Positions 59,901-64,000 of a stretch of 64,000 nt of DNA are shown here, in pieces. Location: positions 5,104,265 through 5,168,264 of the forward strand of contig OY482849.1 of NCBI GenBank assembly GCA_960531495.1, written 5' to 3'. The first letter of the stretch is position 1. The number at the start of each line of letters is the position of its first letter. The notes beneath the pieces are model-generated. The model made no database searches, was not told the origin of the DNA, and saw only the letters and a program-made list of their open reading frames with translations. The position numbers and the translations under genes are program-made. The stretch is from Zeus faber. Its lineage: Eukaryota; Chordata; Actinopteri; Zeiformes; Zeidae.

Positions 59901-60470
59901 CGCCTCCACCTTTGGATTTCCCCGACTCTCCCGTTCTGTCGCCGCGGAACACGGAGAAGGCCTCGGCTGGACGTATGGCTTCATCCGGCACCAGTGGGGT
60001 CAGCCATGTTTCCGTCAGGCAGAGGACGCAACAGTTCCTCGTGTCACGCTGGAATTGAATCCTCGCTCGAAGTTCATCCATCTTGTTCTCCAGGGACTGG
60101 ACGTTCGCAAGAAGGATGCTTGGCAGAGGTGGACGGTAAGGTTGCGTCCTCATTCTGACCCGAATGCCGCCTTGTTTACCTCGGTGCTTCCTCCGTGGGC
60201 CGGCTCGTGGAACAGCGACTCCATTTTTGTTGTTGTTGCGAGTGTTCCCGCGTAGGATTTCCGCCGGCCACTCTGCTCCCACGGATAAAAAGTCCCAAAG
60301 TTGTTCGTTTAGGGAAATTTTTATATCCATGAGTGCATAGCGGCCGTATGAGTTAATTGTTGATGTTTTTCTGGCGAACATTGTGATAAAAAAGGAAAAA
60401 AATACTAAAGAGTAAGAAAGAAACCGGAGCGCCGGCGCAGGCGACCGCTAGGGGCGGCGCCACTATCGCC
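56969..60470 (-). mobile_element. nearly full-length L2/CR1-group LINE
   Basis: On the minus strand it has a short 5' leader, a long frame (60381-58132) and a continuation in the same frame (to 57484). An AATAAA-rich 3' UTR follows, ending in a (CTTGAAT)n tail. The family belongs to the Jockey superfamily (L2/CR1/Rex1 types); the exact clade cannot be fixed by eye. It inserted into the right LTR of the retrovirus-like fossil. Confidence 0.88.
57484..60381 (-). CDS. LINE endonuclease/reverse transcriptase with one in-frame stop
   Basis: About 963 codons from MFARKTSTINSYG. An APE-type endonuclease is seen first (LANVQSLENKMDEL, LCLTETWLT, GDFNRANL, and FGKSDHAAI as the SDH motif). The reverse transcriptase follows ([48 protein letters not shown]), then the WCQDNSLHLNVSKTKEL and YLGVHITEDLTW regions and the C-terminal part. 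The only interruption seen is a TAA at 58132-58134 just after DCDEKA, where the sister copy at 46.9 kb has TAC. It is otherwise open, implying recent insertion. Confidence 0.85.
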
Positions 60471-60769
60471 GACCTCACCAGCATACTGTGACACCTCACG
60501 AGCATACTGTCAGCATTATTACGGCTGAGGGTATGATGTCGTGGCACCTCCAAGCAGCGGAAAAGGCCCCAAAGCCACCTCAGAGTCCCACAGCTTACAG
60601 ACACCCCACGGCTGCAGGAAAGCCACAAGCACCCTGCCCTGCAGCCACAGAATACCAACCGGCCCCCAAAGAAGCCGGAAGCCTGCGGAGCAACCCCAGC
60701 GTCGACCACTAGGAGCATAACTCAGTCCCAGGAGGCACAAGGAGACCCTGCACCCCCGAGGCGCACACA

Positions 60770-60976
60770 TTACATTACATTGCATTTAGCAGACGCTTTT
60801 ATCCAAAGCGACTTACAATTATTCAAACACCGACGGACGCAGCCATCAGGAGCAATAAGGGGTTAAGTGTCTAGCTCAAGGACACTACAGCATGCTAGCA
60901 GGAGGAGCCTGGGATCGAACCAGCAACCTTTAGTTACTAGACGACCAGCTCTACCTCCTGAGCTACCATCCCCAAA
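60770..60976 (-). mobile_element. tRNA-derived SINE
   Basis: On the minus strand the head is GGGGATGGTAGCTCAGGAGG (A box), with a B box GGTTCGATCCC. The body contains CCTTGAGCTAGACACTTAACC. The tail is TTGTAAGTCGCTTTGGATAA and CGTCTGCTAAATGCAATGTA. This is a common teleost tRNA-SINE type. Confidence 0.88.
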
Positions 60977-61369
60977 CAACCCACTCCCATGAGCAGCCAC
61001 GGGCACCAGGCACGGACTGCAGGCCCAGAGCCAAGTCCTGCGCCAACAGACCGACCCCCATGCCGACCCCCATACCCATCCATGCCCTGCGCAAAAGAGC
61101 GAGGCTCACCCATCCACAGTCTACAGGACGCCTCACTCGGTTGCGAGCCCTGAACGTACTGTATGTACTGAGTATGAGTTTTGGCACTGGGAGAGATAGG
61201 CAAAGCGCAACCAGATCAATATATTATTATTTATTATCATAATTAATATATTAATAAATGTAACCATTGAGATGTGGTGAGATTATCTGTTTTTCCAATT
61301 GAGTTATATTATATATTTCTTGGCAATTGTTAAGGAGATCTAAATGGATTGGTGGTGTTTAAGTGGTGG

Positions 61370-61935
61370 GTCAACTGAGGAGAGGTCACTGAGGAGACAT
61401 ACAGTCAGGGAGACTGGAATGCTGTGACCCAGAAGGGTTGATAGCTTCTTGTTCTTAACTCAAGTTCCCGGAAAACACTGCAGCGACCACACTCAGGCCA
61501 GACATGGTCCTGGTGTGAGAAACCACAAAGCAAGTAGTCCTGCTGGAGTAGACTGTCCCCTGGGAAGACCGGATGAAAGAGGCCTTTGAGAGGAAGAGGG
61601 CCAAGTATGAGGAGCTGGCAGGCGATTGCCAAAGCAGGGGATGTGGACCTGGTGCAACCCCATCGAGGTTGGGTGCAGAGGTTTTGTTAGCCAGTCACTC
61701 ATCAGAGCACTGAAGATGCTGGGAGTGAAGGGACTGCACATCAGAAGAGCCATCAGAAACATTACAGATGCTGCAGAAAGGCGTCCAGATGGCTGTGGAT
61801 CAAGAGGGGTGATCCGTGGACACATGCTACTTAGACACAAGCCAGGACCTGATCACCCCGGCTGGGTCCCCTGGAGGAGGGTGTATGATGTTGAAAGACT
61901 CGAAACACCCGATGGTCCCAGGTCACATCACTGAA
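61370..61935 (+). pseudogene. retroelement-type C-terminal domain remnant
   Basis: Translated pieces read PDMVLVSETTKQVVLLE, VPWEDRMKEAFERKRAKYEEL, IEVGCRGF and KMLGVKGLHIRRAIRNI. I remember this arrangement from recurrent fish and invertebrate mobile-element polyproteins; the D...LLE.TVPWE pattern hints at a PD-(D/E)XK-like nuclease fold. It is degraded. Family uncertain. Confidence 0.45.
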
Positions 61936-61951
61936 TGAATGAACGAATGAA

Positions 61952-62044
61952 CAATCTTTATTTGTCACACAGCACACCACACTACAACACATGCTTGCAC
62001 ACACACGTGTTGTAGTGTGGTGTGCTGGGTGACAAATAAAGATT
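61952..62044. repeat. foldback of two LINE/SINE tails
   Basis: 39-bp arms (61952-61990 and 62006-62044) are inverted copies with one mismatch around a 15-bp loop. Each arm contains AATCTTTATTTGTCAC or its complement, the tail also seen on the V-SINE-like element at 16.9 kb. Confidence 0.9.
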
Positions 62045-62059
62045 GATGATGTGTCTAAG

Positions 62060-62400
62060 TGGCACCAAGCGGTGTCTGTTAGAACTGTGACGTTGGTCCA
62101 GAATTTTTGGATAGGTGGGCAGAGCCAAATGGTATTAGTATAAAGGGAACAGTCAGAACAACCGTCTTTAGCCACAAAACCCATTTTGAACATTGTGTGT
62201 TCCGTTATATGAGCTCTGTGCAGAACCTTATTGCATTTTGGAATTGCCCTAACCCTAACGCTTACCAATAAAAGGTGTTGTCACAAATAAGCTTCCACAG
62301 GTTGATATCTGTGGAAACAGCAAGGTCTCTTTCCCATTCCTCGGTAGGTAAAGTGTAGTGTTTTTAATAAAGGTTTGTATATTCTGGAAAGGGGATTGTT
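62060..62400 (-). mobile_element. L1-group LINE C-terminal fragment
   Basis: Minus-strand translation gives EEWERDLAVSTDINLWKLIC, KVLHRAHITEHTMFKMGF and LCPPIQKFW, the pattern of the L1 ORF2 C-terminus and similar in layout to 41149-41757. Only a fragment remains. Confidence 0.55.
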
Positions 62401-62682
62401 TGAATGATGGTCGGCTCAATCTTCATAGAATGACAGAGGTGAAAGCTTTGGTGCAAAGACATCAACACTTTTAAAAATGTTCTCTCAATGCATCCCGTCC
62501 GTCTGCCACAAAGTGTGTTTGTATGTTTGATGTGTTTGGAGCTGACATTGTGCTGAGTGCGTGCATACGTAGCTCTGCTGAGTTGTGCTGGGTTTATACT
62601 CTCCCTCTCCCTCTCGTTCTCTCCCTCACTCTGCCCCCCAACCCCCTGCCACTCCCCACCCACCCCTGTGTGTGTGTGCCAC

Positions 62683-62691
62683 TATATAAAG
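62683..62691 (+). promoter_or_regulatory. TATA box of downstream gene
   Basis: TATATAAAG sits after a CT/GT-rich stretch and about 30 bp before the inferred start of a non-coding exon with a good splice donor. Confidence 0.6.
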
Positions 62692-62713
62692 CACCTCGTC
62701 CTAGGGGCGCTCA

Positions 62714-62785
62714 CGCAGCAGAAGCGCTCAAGTGTCAGAGGCACAGGGAAGGGAACAGACACACCAAGGACTGTGCTATTTCTTC
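62714..62785 (+). other. candidate non-coding exon 1 of downstream gene
   Basis: The start is inferred at about 30 bp from the TATA box. The end is set by the donor TTC|GTGAGTA at 62786. It has no ATG in a useful frame. Confidence 0.5.
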
Positions 62786-63694
62786 GTGAGTAAAATTTAA
62801 ATTAATAATGTTTTGTGTTAAACTATAAAAATACTCCTTGTGCATCCGTTAAGGGGGTGTTTTTTTCCCCAGTCCTAGAGTCTGAAACAGACCTACAGTA
62901 TGACTCAGCTGTTTGAATTTGGCTTATTTGAAGGACGGGGTGCAGACAGTAAGACTCAGCAAGGATGGATCCAAGCACACAAACTTCCTCTAAATGGTCT
63001 GACCTCTGTGTGTTAATGTGATCAAAAAAGGATGCCGTGGTTTTCCATTGCCAGTTAATTATTGTGTTTTTTTTGTAGTGTGCTTTTTTTTTTGCTGCTG
63101 ATCCATTATTGGTTCTTTCTCTGTGATGCCTCCTATTCAGCATTGCCCTCCATACCCCCCCCCCCCCCCCCTTTATGCTGTGAGTCAGCAGACAAGGGCA
63201 TTAGTGTTTTGGTTAATGTGCAATTCTGCAGAGTTACAGGAGCTTGGGTTGAGCAGCACTGTTTCTACATATATCAAGGGATGAGTATTGTAGTAGAGTA
63301 ACACTTAAATGTCTTAAGGGCAATTTGCTTCACAGCTCATAGTTACATACGACATTGCCGTAAGTCTCAAAGGTGATATGTTGGCTTCAGTGTGAAATAC
63401 TACAAAGAATTGACCTGTGAGTTGTTCTGTGAAATCCATTGTGATCCATGAGAACTGTGAAACAATTTCACTGTGTGGACACGCAAATGACAATCTGAAG
63501 AATAAAAACTGAAGTTTGTCCCCATTACTCCTGGTCACTACTTGTACTTTCAAGAATAAATTCATGCTGTTTCTAGTGGACTGCGTAACTATCAAGTGCC
63601 AAATAATAAGAGGCCAGTTGAAAAGGCCAAATGGGGGAGGGGGGGTGGGTCTTTCAAACTGGTAACTGGGCAACTGGGCTTAAACAAGTGGTTT

Positions 63695-63741
<47 letters not shown>

Positions 63742-63937
63742 CACACACAGGCACACACACACCCTTGTCTGTGCTAGTCTGATATATCAGGAATAATGGC
63801 TGTGTGCCAGCGGACCAGAGGCTTAGAAAATAGAACAACTCCGGACCAACCCCATTGGTTTGGGGTGGTCGGATAGCTTTATTGAAACAGTGGATAGGGG
63901 AGAGCATTGAGGCCAGCCAATGTGTCTTCTTTTCCAG
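62786..63937 (+). other. candidate intron 1 of downstream gene
   Basis: Between the donor at 62786 and the TTTCCAG acceptor at 63931-63937. It contains a C-run near 63157-63170 and an (AC)n tract. Confidence 0.5.
63699..63763. repeat. (AC)n microsatellite
   Basis: AC tract with a few G interruptions. Confidence 0.95.
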
Positions 63938-63962
63938 GCCCTTCTCTCATTTCTGAGCAGCC

Positions 63963-64000
63963 ATGGCTAGGAACCTGTTAAAGAATCCCAGTGGCGAAGG
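63963..64000 (+). CDS. start of FBA-domain-like protein (3' truncated by window)
   Basis: The ATG lies 25 bp after a TTTCCAG acceptor (exon from 63938) in a GAGCAGCCATGG context. The visible residues are MARNLLKNPSGEG. RNLLKNP-GE resembles the opening of the F-box-associated (FBA) domain of FBXO2/FBXO6/FBXO44 (HRNLLHNPCAEEG) and NCCRP1-like proteins. FBXO2/6-type proteins bind high-mannose glycoproteins for ubiquitination. With twelve residues the family call is tentative, and an F-box upstream of it is not seen. Confidence 0.55.
   Translation, partial: MARNLLKNPSGE

Larger units (their letters stand above)
53192..61053 (-). mobile_element. endogenous retrovirus-like fossil with nested LINE and SINE
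   Basis: A left LTR (about 53192-53660, TG...CA) and a right LTR starting at 56651 share near-identical sequence. About six differences were counted by eye in about 235 bp, suggesting a fairly recent insertion. The right LTR is split by a LINE (56969-60470), resumes at about 60471 and also contains extra sequence with a tRNA-SINE. A primer-binding-like TGGCGTCACAAACAGG lies (minus strand) just inside the right LTR. Integrase is recognisable at 54386-54790. Gag and env were not identified. It is broken at several places; the right limit is uncertain. Confidence 0.75.

Overview
The window is vertebrate nuclear DNA, almost certainly from a ray-finned (teleost) fish. It holds one split gene with vertebrate splice sites, very many long (AC)n and (CT)n microsatellites, and fish-type mobile elements (tRNA-SINEs, a V-SINE-like element, L2/CR1-group and L1-group LINEs, hAT transposons, and LTR elements with 5-bp target duplications). 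No bacterial-style operon, CRISPR array or tRNA/rRNA gene was seen.

The dominant gene is integrin alpha-5 (itga5) on the + strand. Twenty-nine consecutive coding exons run from 4867 to the stop codon at 51048-51050. They correspond to exons 2-30 of the 30-exon vertebrate gene. Every junction keeps the reading frame and the 29 exons encode about 979 residues. Exon 1 (signal peptide and mature N-terminus) is not visible and probably lies upstream. The protein reads through the beta-propeller with four calcium-binding loops, the thigh and calf domains, a KR furin-type cleavage site, one transmembrane helix and the GFFKR cytoplasmic motif. One intron (34735-42260) has a GC donor instead of GT. 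The 3' UTR ends near a polyadenylation signal at 51620.

The introns are full of mobile DNA. Intron 14 is a hAT transposon (16464-18864) carrying a V-SINE-like element and part of an LTR element. Intron 15 has a second hAT with a perfect 8-bp target duplication. Intron 24 has a compact LTR element with both LTRs and a 5-bp duplication. Intron 9 has a solo LTR of the same family. Intron 25 has a GC-rich composite minisatellite retroposon and an internally deleted L1-type LINE with a 17-bp target duplication. Intron 26 has two hAT remnants followed by an L2/CR1-group LINE into which a telomeric (TAACCC)n tract has been spliced.

Downstream of itga5 (53.2-61.05 kb) lies a fossil retrovirus-like element in minus orientation. 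One of its LTRs is split by a nearly complete L2/CR1-group LINE (about 3.5 kb; endonuclease and reverse transcriptase interrupted by one in-frame stop) and also carries a tRNA-derived SINE. At the right edge, a TATA box near 62683, a non-coding first exon with a good donor, and an ATG at 63963 followed by an F-box-associated-domain-like N-terminus suggest the start of the next + strand gene. No previously undescribed multi-gene system was found. The most unusual signals are the telomere-repeat patch inside the LINE, the composite minisatellite, the stacked insertions and the SINE-tail foldback.
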